Shown here piece by piece: positions 44,113 to 53,745 of a stretch of DNA of 64,000 nucleotides. How positions within the stretch are numbered: position 1 is the stretch's first letter; each line of letters starts with the position of its first letter. The stretch comes from Gautieria morchelliformis (Eukaryota; Basidiomycota; Agaricomycetes; Gomphales; Gomphaceae). The notes under the pieces were generated by a model that saw nothing but the letters and a program-made list of their open reading frames with translations, ran no database searches and had not been told where the DNA came from. The translations under genes were made by a program, and so were the position numbers. Location of the stretch: assembly GCA_015179125.1 (NCBI GenBank), contig WHVA01000080.1, forward strand, positions 124,001 through 188,000, given 5' to 3'.

Positions 44113-46172
44113 AGTGTTGGGGGAATCAACGCTAATGAATTAATTATTACCATTCTCAAATAGATCCGTCAACCGTAATACGGACGGTATGGTACCCGTA
44201 CCATACCGTCAGAGGGGGTGAGGTATTGATTATACAGACGGTATACGGCCTGCCGTATCCGTAAACTTACCGTGGATTATACGGCCATAGCCGTAATATG
44301 GACGGTGTGCAGCCCTACCTCTATGTTTGCTCCGATTGCCCTTCGCCGAGTTGGCTGAACGATTTTCGCGACTTGCATCATTTGCCATAGCCACACCATC
44401 AAAACACGATCGACATCCTTTGACCAGTTTGATGGTTCATCACTGGTCCTATTACCTCCTCGGCTCAACCCCCTTTGGATGTTCCTATGGCTAGATTGTC
44501 ACAACTCATATATTTCTTGTACCCAGCTACCCCTGTTTTTCCTTTCACCACTCCTCCTCCATGTTCGCTCACCTTCGCCCTGCCCTCCGACCACGCCTCC
44601 TCTACGATCGCTCCATTCACCCTTCGCCACATTTGCCGAACGATCATTCACTGCTCACATCATTCACCAGCAGGCACGCCATCAAACACGATTGACATCC
44701 TCTACCCGGTGTGATGGTTCATCACTGGCCCCATCACCTTCCTAATGCAACCCCTTTTAGGTGTTCATATGGCCAGGATGCATTCGCGGGATGTCCTACC
44801 CGTAGGTCGTGTGGGATCAGCCCAGCAGACGAAGAGTCTGTGCAGGGTAACATATATGCAGGTCTCAAGGCGTGTTTTTGTACATAGGTGCCTTCACCCT
44901 CTTTTCTCCCCATCATTTCACATTCACACTCCTTCCTCTTTCTATTGTATACGTGTTCACCTATTATGTATCCTGACTGGGCACCCCTATCCAGCCCTGA
45001 CTCATGACGGCCGCTTTCCTATTCACTGATATCATATGGGCATTCGGTACAAGTAGTCTACATTCGCATGTATATTCTGCAGTTCAATTATCATATGTCC
45101 ATCTTGTGCAAAACTTGACCTCACTGTGACCATCATCTTGAGCCCTCTCCTATAGGTTTCTATCTTCGACCAGAGGAGGACTTAAGCACCACTGGTGAGT
45201 TTTCGTACTTCACCTTCGTTACCTTAGCCTTCAAACTATTACCTGCACTGTCGGCAAGGGGCTCCGAAGGAGCACCTTTGCCAGCGAAAGGATTGTTGTT
45301 ACTTAAAACAACCTTCCGTAACACCTTGCACGTTATATCATCAAGTGCTACGGGCTATTTCACTACAACTGTAGATAGGGCGAGCTCCGTTCGGGCAGCC
45401 CTCTTATCTTCTGAACATTTATTGGTTCACCTTATTCACCAAACGGCACACTTATTCGCACAAGTTATTCGGGCATTCACTGTGTTCACTAATACACGAT
45501 ATTAATGCCTAAAAACCAATCTTGACACAATGGCGCACAAAACCAACCCATCTATGACATCCAATGCATACGACAAACTAAGCAGAGTTTTGCCTCGGAA
45601 ACAGGCCAGCTTACTGGTGCAGCTCAGGACAGGACATATAGGTCTCAACAAACACCTACATAGGATTGGAAAGGCAAACTCCCTGCTATGCCCGACATGC
45701 AACTAAGCTAAAGAAACAGTCTTTCACTTCTTATTCAGATGCCCAGGATATGATACGCCGAGGAAGGAGCTAGAGAAAAAGCTGCGTAGGGGGGTGAAGT
45801 CCACAAGGATGCTCCTGGGGAGACCCAAAGCAATGAAGCACCTATTCAGGTACATCAGCAAAATGTGCAGATTCAAGAGGACACATGGAGCCCTCACGCT
45901 ACCTCAGGCGCAGGGTGGAGAGAAGGTTTGATGAACAGGAAGACACAGCAGAGGCGCAAGGTGCAAAGCCACACACCCCTGCCCACACAGGCATGGACTC
46001 ACTCTGGGCTTGGCCCAATTAGTGCAAGTAGAGATAGATAACACAAAAGGGCAGTATGGAAATACATAGCTATATCTACCTATTCCTGTTATACTGCTAA
46101 TCTCGACCGGGTGATTGTAGAATTCATCTTACATAGGGCTCGGCCCCAAAAGACGATAAATTGGAAAAAAAA

Positions 46173-46394
46173 GCTCAAGGAGTATGGTAGTGCACTGCTT
46201 GCGGCATTGTCAAATGGTTTGGCTGCAGTTGTTCGACTGCTGCTAGAGAATGGGGCAGACTTCAATGCAGAAAGAAAACGATACGGCAGTGCACTGCAGG
46301 CGGCATCATTTGGTGGTAACAGTACCCTGGTTCATATAATACTGGAAAGCGGGGTGGATGTCAATGCGCAGGGAGGAATGTATGGCAATGCGCT
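46173..46394 (+). pseudogene. displaced ankyrin-repeat segment
   Basis: Reads YGSALLAALSNGLAAVVRLLLENGADF, YGSALQAASFGGN and GVDVNAQGGMYGNAL. It is cut by S4 at 46394. It continues in sense after S4 with QAVAVSD, so both were one array before insertion. Confidence 0.75.
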
Positions 46395-47659
46395 TGTCAA
46401 GATTGGTTTTTAGGCATTAATACCGTGTATTAGTGAACACAGCGAATGCCCGAATAGCTTGTGTGAATAAGTATGCCGTTCGGCAAATAGGGTGAACCAA
46501 TAAATGTTCGGAAGATAAGAGGGCTGCCCAATTGGGGTTCTCCCTATCTACAGTCGTAGTGAAATAGCCTGTGGCACTTGACGATGTAACGTGCAAGGTG
46601 TCATGGAAAGGTTGTCTAAGTGGCGACAATCCTTTCGCCAGCGAAGGTGCTCCTTCGGAGCCCTTCACCGACAGCACAGATAATAGTTCGAAGGCTAAGG
46701 TAATGAAGATGAAGTATGAAAACTCACCAGTGATGCTTAAGTCTTCCTCTGGTCGAAGATAACTACAGGAGAAGGCTCAAGACGATAGTCACAGCGAGGT
46801 CAAGTTTTGCACAAGATGGACATATGATAATTGAACTGCAGAATATACATGCAAATGTGAACTACTTATATCGAATGCTTGTATTGTAACAGTGAATAGG
46901 AAAGAGGCCGTCATGAGTCAGGGTTGGATAGGGGTGCGCCGTCATGATACAAAATAGATGAAATAAACATTCGATAGAATGGAAGAGGAGCGCGAGCATG
47001 AAACGATGGAGAGGAAAGAGGGTGAAGGCACCTATGTATGAAAACACCCCTTGGGACCTGCATATACGCCACCCTGCATGGACTCTTCGCCTGCTGGGTT
47101 GATCCCACATGACCTACGGGTAGGATGTCCCACGAATGCATCCCGGCCATATGAACACCTAAAAGAGGTTGCATTAGGAAGGTGATGGGGCCAGTGATAA
47201 ACCATCACACCAGGTAGAGGATGTCAATCGCGTTTGATGGCGTGCCTGCTGGCGAATGATGTGAGCAGCGAATGGTCGTTCGGCGAATGTAGCGAAGGGT
47301 GAATGGAGAGGACATAGAGGAGGCATGGTCGAAGGGAAGGGCGAAGCTGAGTGAACACGGAGGAGGAGTGGTGAAAGGGGAAACAGGGATAGCTGGGTGC
47401 AGGAAATACACGGGTCGTGACAATCCGACCATAGGAACATCGAAAGGTGTTTGAGCCGAGGAGGTGATAGGGCCAGTGATGAACCACCAAGCTGGTCAAA
47501 GGACGTTGATTGTCTTTTGATGGCGTCGCTATGGCGAATGACACGAACAGCGAAGACAAATCGCCGAACTCGGCGAAGGGCGATTGGAGCGAACATAGAG
47601 ATGGAGTGAGGAATGGGAGGACAGAGCGACTGGGTATAGGAAATAAACGTGTCATGACA
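46395..47659 (-). mobile_element. solo-LTR-like element S4 (1265 bp)
   Basis: TGTCAAGATTGG at 46395 to GTGTCATGACA at 47659, flanked by the duplication GCGCT (46390-46394, 47660-47664). It is the longer family form with the internal duplication (a second CGTGACAATCCGACC junction near 47420). Inserted into an ankyrin unit. Confidence 0.85.
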
Positions 47660-47927
47660 GCGCTGCAGGCTGTGGCAGTGTCGGATCGTTGTACTGCCCC
47701 TGTCCTTCGGCTACTGCTGGACAGGGGCGTGGACATCAATGCACAAGTAGGGGTTTATGGCAATGCGCCCCAGGCCGCAGCATCATCAAAGTACGATAGG
47801 GAAGAGGTTGTTTGGTTTCTGCTGAAGAAGGGTGCTGATGTCAATGCACAAGGTGGGAAGTATGGCAATGTGCTGCAAGCTGTAAGGGCAACCCTGGCTG
47901 GTTGTGGAGATCACGCTACCACACAAC
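47660..47927 (+). pseudogene. displaced ankyrin-repeat segment (last piece)
   Basis: Reads ALQAVAVSDRCTAPVLRLLLDRGVDINA, YGNAPQAAASSKYDREEVVWFLLKKGADVNA and YGNVLQAVRATLAG. It runs into the LTR of gypsy C at 47928. It is the distal remnant of the ankyrin array that begins at 35493. Confidence 0.75.
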
Positions 47928-48369
47928 TGACAAGGGGAAATCCAAAGTATGTATAAATGAACAGAGTATACAAGAGGGGGATTCTCACCTGACAAGGGGA
48001 AATCCAAAGAGAAAAGTCTAAGGACCCCCAATGTCAGCAAGCCCGTATTATACTACGCTGCGCAGCCAGGGACAACACTTGGCACCCGCCATCAACCCTG
48101 CATCCTCATGACCTCCCTGACCCTTGATCGACCCTTGATGCCACCTATTACGCGAGTCGCTTGATTTCCGACACTGTTCCGAGAGTGGAAGTCGGAAATT
48201 GGAGTGGAACTGGCAAGGCGAACAGAACTGGTGGAAGTTCTCCCAGAAGCGGAATGATTTCCGAAAGCGGAGGCGGAGATGGAATCGGAACTGGAAGCGG
48301 AGTCAGAAATGGAGTCGGAACTGGGTGTGGTGTCAGAACTGGAAATGGAAAACAGGGTGTCCCCTGACA
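47928..48369 (-). repeat. gypsy C 3' LTR, about 442 bp
   Basis: Ends CCCCTGACA at 48369, adjoining the polypurine tract; the left end TGACAAGGGG at 47928 is inferred. It contains a direct repeat CTGACAAGGGGAAATCCAAA (47927 and 47989) and a 6-bp-period GGAA minisatellite (about 48185-48350). The layout parallels the gypsy A LTR. Confidence 0.55.
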
Positions 48370-51300
48370 TCACCCCCCTCTAGCGTGCTGCGTCCTCGAA
48401 GCACGGGACACGAGGGATTGAAATGCCAACGAGCGGATTCGGCGAGGGGCACCGGGGTGTGTCCTATAGAACTCACGGAGTTTGTCTGGAGCGGAAACAT
48501 CTTGCTCCGGGACCCACGAATTCTCCTCATACCCATACCCTTCCCATTTCACGAGGAATTGGAGTCGTCCTCACACGAACCGGCTGTCCAGGATCTGTTC
48601 CACCACATAGTGTTCTTCCCCATCTACAATTTCCGGTGGAGGTGGCGGATGAGCCTTCCGACCTGGAATTGGGTCCTCAAGCATAGGGAGTAACTTCACC
48701 ATGTTGAAGACAGGGTGGAGGCGGGACATGGACATCGGAAGTCGGAGGCGGTATGCATTCCGTCCAACCCTCCGCATCACTGTGAAGGGCCCAAGGTAGC
48801 GGTGGGCAAGCTTCTGCAAAGGGCGTGTGGTGCGGATGTCACTTGCATCTAGATACACCTTGTCTCCAACTTGGTACTCCGGGGCAGGAACCCGGCGTTG
48901 GTTGTAGTACCTTGCCATGTCATCCTTGGCCTTCGCAAGGGCCGACTTGGCTTCCGAAAGGGTGGAGTCCATGCGGTCTCGGAACTCATTGACCATCTCG
49001 AGTCGGGACTCAGCCTGGCGCGGTTCAAAGCCCATCCGCGGGTGTTGTCCGGAGTCAAGCATGAAGGGAGTCTGTTGTGTGGCGGAATGTACATGGTTGT
49101 TGTATTGGAATTCCGCCAGTGGAAGTAACTCATCCCAGTCATCCTGCCTCTCATTGACAAAGAGGCGGAGATATTGCTCCAACTCCTGATTGACCCGTTC
49201 TGTCTGTCCGTCACCCTGCAGATGGTATGCTGTGGTGGTGGCCAGCTTTATGCCGAGCAGGCGGTAGAGCTCCCGAGTCAATTCCGCGACAAATTGCGGA
49301 CCTCGGTCGGAAACAACTTGCTTCGGGAGCCCATGTAACTTCCAGACATGTGCAAGGAACAGGCGGGCCGCTCCGAGGGCTGTGATTGTCGTGTGCATCG
49401 GAATGAAGTGGGACACCTTGCTTACCGAATCCACAACGTTCATGATCGCGTCGTAGCCATGAGACTCTGGAAGTTCAACGATGAAGTCGACACTGATGGT
49501 GTCCCAGCGGGATTTGGGAATTGGGAGTGGAACAAGTTCTCCGACGGCGGATGTCGTTGCGCTTTGGTTCGGAGGCAAAGGTCGCATGTCTTCACATACT
49601 GTCCAATGTAGCGGGACATCTGAGGCCACCAGTAATTCTGAGCCACTAACTCCAGTGTCTTCCACCTGCCAACATGCCCAGCGACCCGTGTGTCATGGTG
49701 CTGGGACACGATGCGGCGGCGGAGGTCCGCCCCACCTGGAACATAGACCTTGCCTCTGAAGTGGAGCAGTCCATCACGTTCTGACCATTCCGCTGCCCGT
49801 ACAGACCGTGAGTGCCCTTTCCAAAGTTCCTCCACTGCCTTCACCACCGACTCCTCCTTCTCTCCATTCCGGTACTGCCTCCGGATGTCCCGGAGCATTT
49901 CCGCTTCCGCCCCAACTGCCGTCACTCCCTCTAGGGCACGGATTGCAAAGAGACTAGGGCGGAGCAGTGTCATATCCGCATTGTCCCCACTTCCACTTCC
50001 ATGATCCGCACGGCGGGACAGGGCATCGGGCTTTCCCATGGTGCGGCCGGGGCGGTGGTGGAGCATGAAGTCGAACCGGGACAGGTGTAGGGACCACCGT
50101 GCTTGTCGTCGGTTCAACTTCTTAGATGTGCGGAAATACTCAAGGTTCTTGTGGTCTGTCCAGATCTCAAACGGGCATAGAGCACCCTCGAGGAAGTGTC
50201 GCCACTCCTCCAGCGCTCGGATGATTGCCAGCATCTCCTTGTCATGGATCTCATAGTTCCGCTCGACCGGACTAAGGCTTTTAGAGAAAAAGGCAATCGG
50301 ATGCCATCCCCCACCATCTTCCGATGACTGTTGCGACAAGACCGCTCCGGTAGCTGTGTCGGAAGATTCCGCCTCGACTTGTAAGGGTGAGAGTCGTCGG
50401 GAAAGATCAGGACCGGGCAGAAGTGATCAGCTCCTTGAGTTTGTCAAAGGAGGCCTGTTCCGGCTCTCCCCACCGCCACCCAACCTCCTTCTTGGTGAGG
50501 TCGAAGAGGGCACGAGCGTGGCAGGAGAAGTCCTTGATGAACCGCCGGTAGAAATTGACAAACCCAATGAAGGACTGGACCTCCTTCTTGTTCCGCGGCA
50601 CAGGCCAATCCGATACACCGGAAACCTTGACTCGGTCCATTTCCACCTTTCCCTCCGACACAATCACCCCAAGATACTCTATCCGCATCCGCTCAAATTC
50701 GCACTTTTCCGGCTTGAGACACAGGTTGTATTCCCGGAGCCGTTCCAGCACTCTCCGCACAACTTCCCGATGTTCCGACATTGTTTTTGTGAAGATGAGG
50801 ATGTCATGAGGTAGACGCAGACAACCCCTTCTGCTATCATGTCATGGAAAATGTCATTCATCATCGTCTGGAATGTGGCGGGACTGTTGGTGAGGCCAAA
50901 GAACATGACCTGTGGCTCAAAGAGTCCTCGGTTGGTGCGGAATGCGGCCTTCCACTCGTCTCCCTCCGGATCCGAACATTATTGAAGCCCCAGCGGACAT
51001 CCAGCTTAGTGAAGTACCTTGCCCCGTGGAGTTGTGTGATTAGTTCGGAAATGAGTGGAATGGGGTATCGGTTCTTGATCGTGATCGCATTCAAGGCCCG
51101 GTAGTCCTGCACAAGCCTGAGCGAGCCGTCCTTCTTCTTGATGAAGAACACCGGAGATGCCATGGGTGACTTGGAGGGGCGGATCCTCCCTGTACGGAGG
51201 TTTCCGCAAGGAATGCATCGAGCTCTACCTGCTCCTTGGGTGACAGCGGGTAGACCTTGCAGTTGGTGGGCTTTGACCCGGGCTCCAACTCGATGGCATG

Positions 51301-53243
51301 GTCCCACAGCTTTCGTGGAGGCAGGGCATCAAATGACTCCTTGGCAAAGACATCCTCGAACTCCCGCAGGTACTCCGGAATTTCCACCTCGCTTTATCAT
51401 GCTTCTTGGAGGCTTCAGCAAGGCGTTGCGAAATATTTCCGGTGGCGCGGATGTGTTCCGCTTCCGGTGGAAGGTTTACGTACAGCAAGCGCTCCCCCTC
51501 CGCCAGAGTCTCTTCCGGGCTGAGTCGGATGACATCGGATCGGAATCGGAATCGGAATTGGAAGTGGGATCCGGTTCAAATTCCGCTTCCGAGTCTTCTT
51601 CTGCAAGCAGTGGATGGGGGCCAGAACGACATGTCTGTATGAGCCGTTCGGTCTTCCGCTGCTCCTGGCGCTCCTTCCGCACTTCCGACCGGCACATGTG
51701 ACACTTGGCTGGGCACCGACTCATCAGCACCTTCCGAGTCTGCCAATTGATCTCCGGGTTGTGCTCCTGGAGCCAGGTAAACCCGAGGATGATGTCTTGC
51801 TTCCCCAGGCTGGTCACTGCGAAGGAAGTGCGTTCTGTGTGCCCATCATAGCGGAGAATTGTGTCTACTATCTCCGTGATGGACCCTGCCTCATTGGGGC
51901 TTCCATCCACATTGAACACCGGGATTGCACGTTGCAACTTCCCGTGGTCAGTCGGTTCCGTTCCACATAGTCCCGGTCTATAAACTGACCAGTGGCCCCG
52001 CAATCGACAAGGGCGGGTCCGGATTTGACTTCCGCAGTATCTGTCGTCTGGATCTCCACCTTAATGACTAGTGACTTGGGGCCAGGGGTGGAAGCAACAA
52101 CATAGCCTTCGGGAGGCGTCTCTCCCAAGGGCGGACGCGGGATGGACGGGGTGTCGGATTCGGTTTTTGTGTGACTTTATCCGGTGGGTCTGTACGAAGT
52201 GAGGGGAGCGGGGGCTTTTCATTCTCTACTTCAAGACAGGCAAACCGGTTATGTACAGGCAGCAGGGGCACACATCTCACCCGCTGCGTGTCACAAAATC
52301 CGACGCATCTTCCGCTCCCGATGCACCATGTTCCGCATTTTCGGAAATTACTTCCGCAGTGGGCACTCCACTTATGTCCCGAGTGCGAGGAACTCTGGAA
52401 GGAGCTCAAGTTTCTCCTCCATGGTCATAAGCCGGATGTCAAAGGCTTGGGGGCACTCGCGAGCATAGTGACCTGGTTGTCGGCATCGGAAGCAGGTGAT
52501 AGTTCCATGGCTTTTCCGTGCATGCGGTCAACATCCATCGGGGCAGGGCCACTCTTCGAAGGAGGAGGGCTATGGTTCCTAATAGGAGCAGGCGGAGCAA
52601 TCGTCGGAAATATTTTCCGTGTGGGAGTGAATGCACTTCCGAGTTTTGGCATAGGTGGAGTAGGACGAGTGGAACTGCGTGTCATGTTCCGGTTTGTCTC
52701 CATGAAGGCCTCATTTGCTTCCCTGTTCCGGACACCCTCTGCGCAGCTTGGTACCACCCTTCCAGGTCATCGAAATCTGGAGCTCCATCCCCAAGCAGTG
52801 CGACTTGGTTCTGGAGTGTCGGATCAAGTCCTCGTCGGAATTTGATGACGATCGTCTTGTCGTCGTCATACTCCGCAAGGTCAACGAGCTCCTGGAAGCG
52901 ATCGATGTAGTCATCGACCGGATCCTTGGCCTGGTACCAGCTTGTCCCCTCGAGCTTCGTAAGGGCTGTGAGCTGCTCGTTTTTCGGGCAGAACTGGTCG
53001 GAAAATGTTTTCTCCAAGGCGTCCCAATCCCAGAAGTAGTTCCCCTTGCCCTTCGCTTCATGTTGGATCACCTTGTTTGCAAAACGGGCTGCGCGGTCCG
53101 ACTTGAAAAAGGACAATGCCCAGTGGATCCGAGCCTGGTCATTCGGAAAGAGGTCTCCGACAACTGCGCAGTAGATGCTGCATGTGTTGAAGAATGCGCG
53201 TCCCTTCTCCCGATCTCCGTCAAAGTCCGCCGGAGTTGCGGGT
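48370..53243 (-). pseudogene. gypsy C gag-pol, multiple frameshifts
   Basis: In order: Gag capsid (ADFDGDREKGRAFFN..., from about 53235), CCHC knuckle in a shifted frame (CFRCRQPGHYARECP, near 52480), protease (ALVDCGATGQFIDRDYV, near 52010), RT ([34 protein letters not shown]; the xxDD box near 50805 is broken by a one-base loss), RNase H (HPIAFFSKSLSPVERNYEIHD; PDALSRR), integrase (HHDTRVAGHVGRWKT...CDLCLRTK; VDFIVELP; SDRGPQFVAELTREL; GDGQTERVNQELE) and chromodomain (FLVKWEGYGYEENSWVPE). A lone TGA at 48573-48571 splits the chromodomain (SRFV-stop-GRLQF). Not functional. Confidence 0.85.
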
Positions 53244-53731
53244 TGTTGGGTGCATTTATGCTCCTGCACCAAAATCAAGCATAATATATTCAATTTATTG
53301 TGTGGTGTTTCAATATTTTCTCATACTGTTCTTGTACCATGCATCCATTTCTCTGCTTATTTTCGAAATTTTCCAGTCACTCTCTATCTCTCCATTTTAT
53401 TCTGTTATTTCTACTTTCACAGGCGGCTGCACCCAGCGGAGTTTGAAACGACTTCGACGCGCGAGCCCTTGGGCGCTAAAGGGCCGGGTGCAAGTATATG
53501 CCTTCTGAGACAGGATTACACTCCTCTCTCAGTGACAATAAATTCACTGAGAGAGGCGAGTAGTATTCTTCATATTTACATAGCATGTTGACTGAAAATC
53601 ATGTAGTATATTTGATTCTAGGTATTGTATTAATACATCAGTGACAATAAATTCACTGAGAGAGTATATTTGATTCTAGCTTTCTAAGAACTCTACCGAA
53701 CCTTCCCTGCCATAGCCCCTAGTTGCTAACA
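53244..53731 (+). repeat. copia 5' LTR (488 bp)
   Basis: TGTTGGGTGC...TTGCTAACA. It contains two copies of CAGTGACAATAAATTCACTG, an imperfect inverted repeat (near 53539 and 53639), each followed by AGAGAG. Confidence 0.95.
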
Positions 53732-53732
53732 A

Positions 53733-53745
53733 GGGTTATGGGCCC
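53733..53745 (+). other. copia primer-binding site matching the initiator tRNA-Met anticodon arm
   Basis: GGGTTATGGGCCC, just after the LTR, is the reverse complement of GGGCCCATAACCC, the anticodon stem-loop core of eukaryotic initiator tRNA-Met. Drosophila copia primes with a half tRNA-iMet cut in this region. The ATG at 53738 lies inside this site. Confidence 0.7.

Larger units (their letters stand above)
41920..44317. mobile_element. hAT-like element with captured methyltransferase fragment
   Basis: The terminal inverted repeats TAGGGCTGCACACCGT (41920-41935) and its complement (44302-44317) are perfect over 16 bp. They are flanked by an 8-bp duplication CCTCTATG (41912-41919, 44318-44325). 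An 8-bp duplication with TAGGG ends is diagnostic of the hAT superfamily. Subterminal regions are full of ACCGTA/TACGGT motifs, as expected for transposase binding. There is no transposase; inside are pieces of a methyltransferase gene and a nested S-family LTR. Non-autonomous. Confidence 0.85.
41854..45527 (+). mobile_element. solo-LTR-like element S2, interrupted by a hAT-like element
   Basis: Same family as S1: TGTCATGACG at 41854 and AATCTTGACA ending 45527, duplication CAATG (41849-41853, 45528-45532). The 2.4-kb hAT-like insert splits it, leaving 41854-41919 and 44326-45527 (about 1268 bp in all). Near 44495-44760 the 5' module of the family (TTTCTTGTACCCAGCTA...) occurs a second time, so S2 carries an internal duplication of about 270 bp absent from S1. 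Confidence 0.8.
39670..46172 (+). mobile_element. LINE copy 2, 5'-truncated, split by two insertions
   Basis: Decayed ORF2 resumes in three pieces. Piece 1 is 39670-40760 (KFLGVIMDQELRFKEQ, MFLVPGSERTRG, then RNase H start YTDGSCVEGGVGTAAVLY and EHTVFEAELTAA, with frameshifts). Piece 2 is 41756-41853 (SKVAELQRHHQE). Piece 3 is 45528-46172, with LVQLRTGHIGLNKHLHRIGKA, knuckle remnants and RPKAMKHLFRYISK, then GACGATAAATTGG and an A8 tail. Copy 1 and copy 3 supply the intact order. The insert interrupts an ankyrin unit: ATCAATGCT on the left continues as GCTCAAGGAGTATGG on the right. Confidence 0.8.
47928..53243 (-). mobile_element. Ty3/gypsy chromovirus 'gypsy C', decayed, 5' end lost at the copia junction
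   Basis: Minus-strand element: truncated gag at 53243, then protease, RT, RNase H, integrase, chromodomain, polypurine tract (48383-48370) and 3' LTR (48369-47928). Its 5' LTR and gag start are missing. They should lie to the right of 53243, where the copia LTR begins, but do not reappear beyond the copia element. Coding and LTR sequence is unusually rich in TTCCG/CGGAA. Confidence 0.85.

Noticed and set aside
40761..47659. S-family as a TIR DNA transposon
   Set aside because: Only five outer bases are inverted (TGTCA/TGACA); TG...CA ends with 5-bp duplications fit solo LTRs better, though the parent is not seen.
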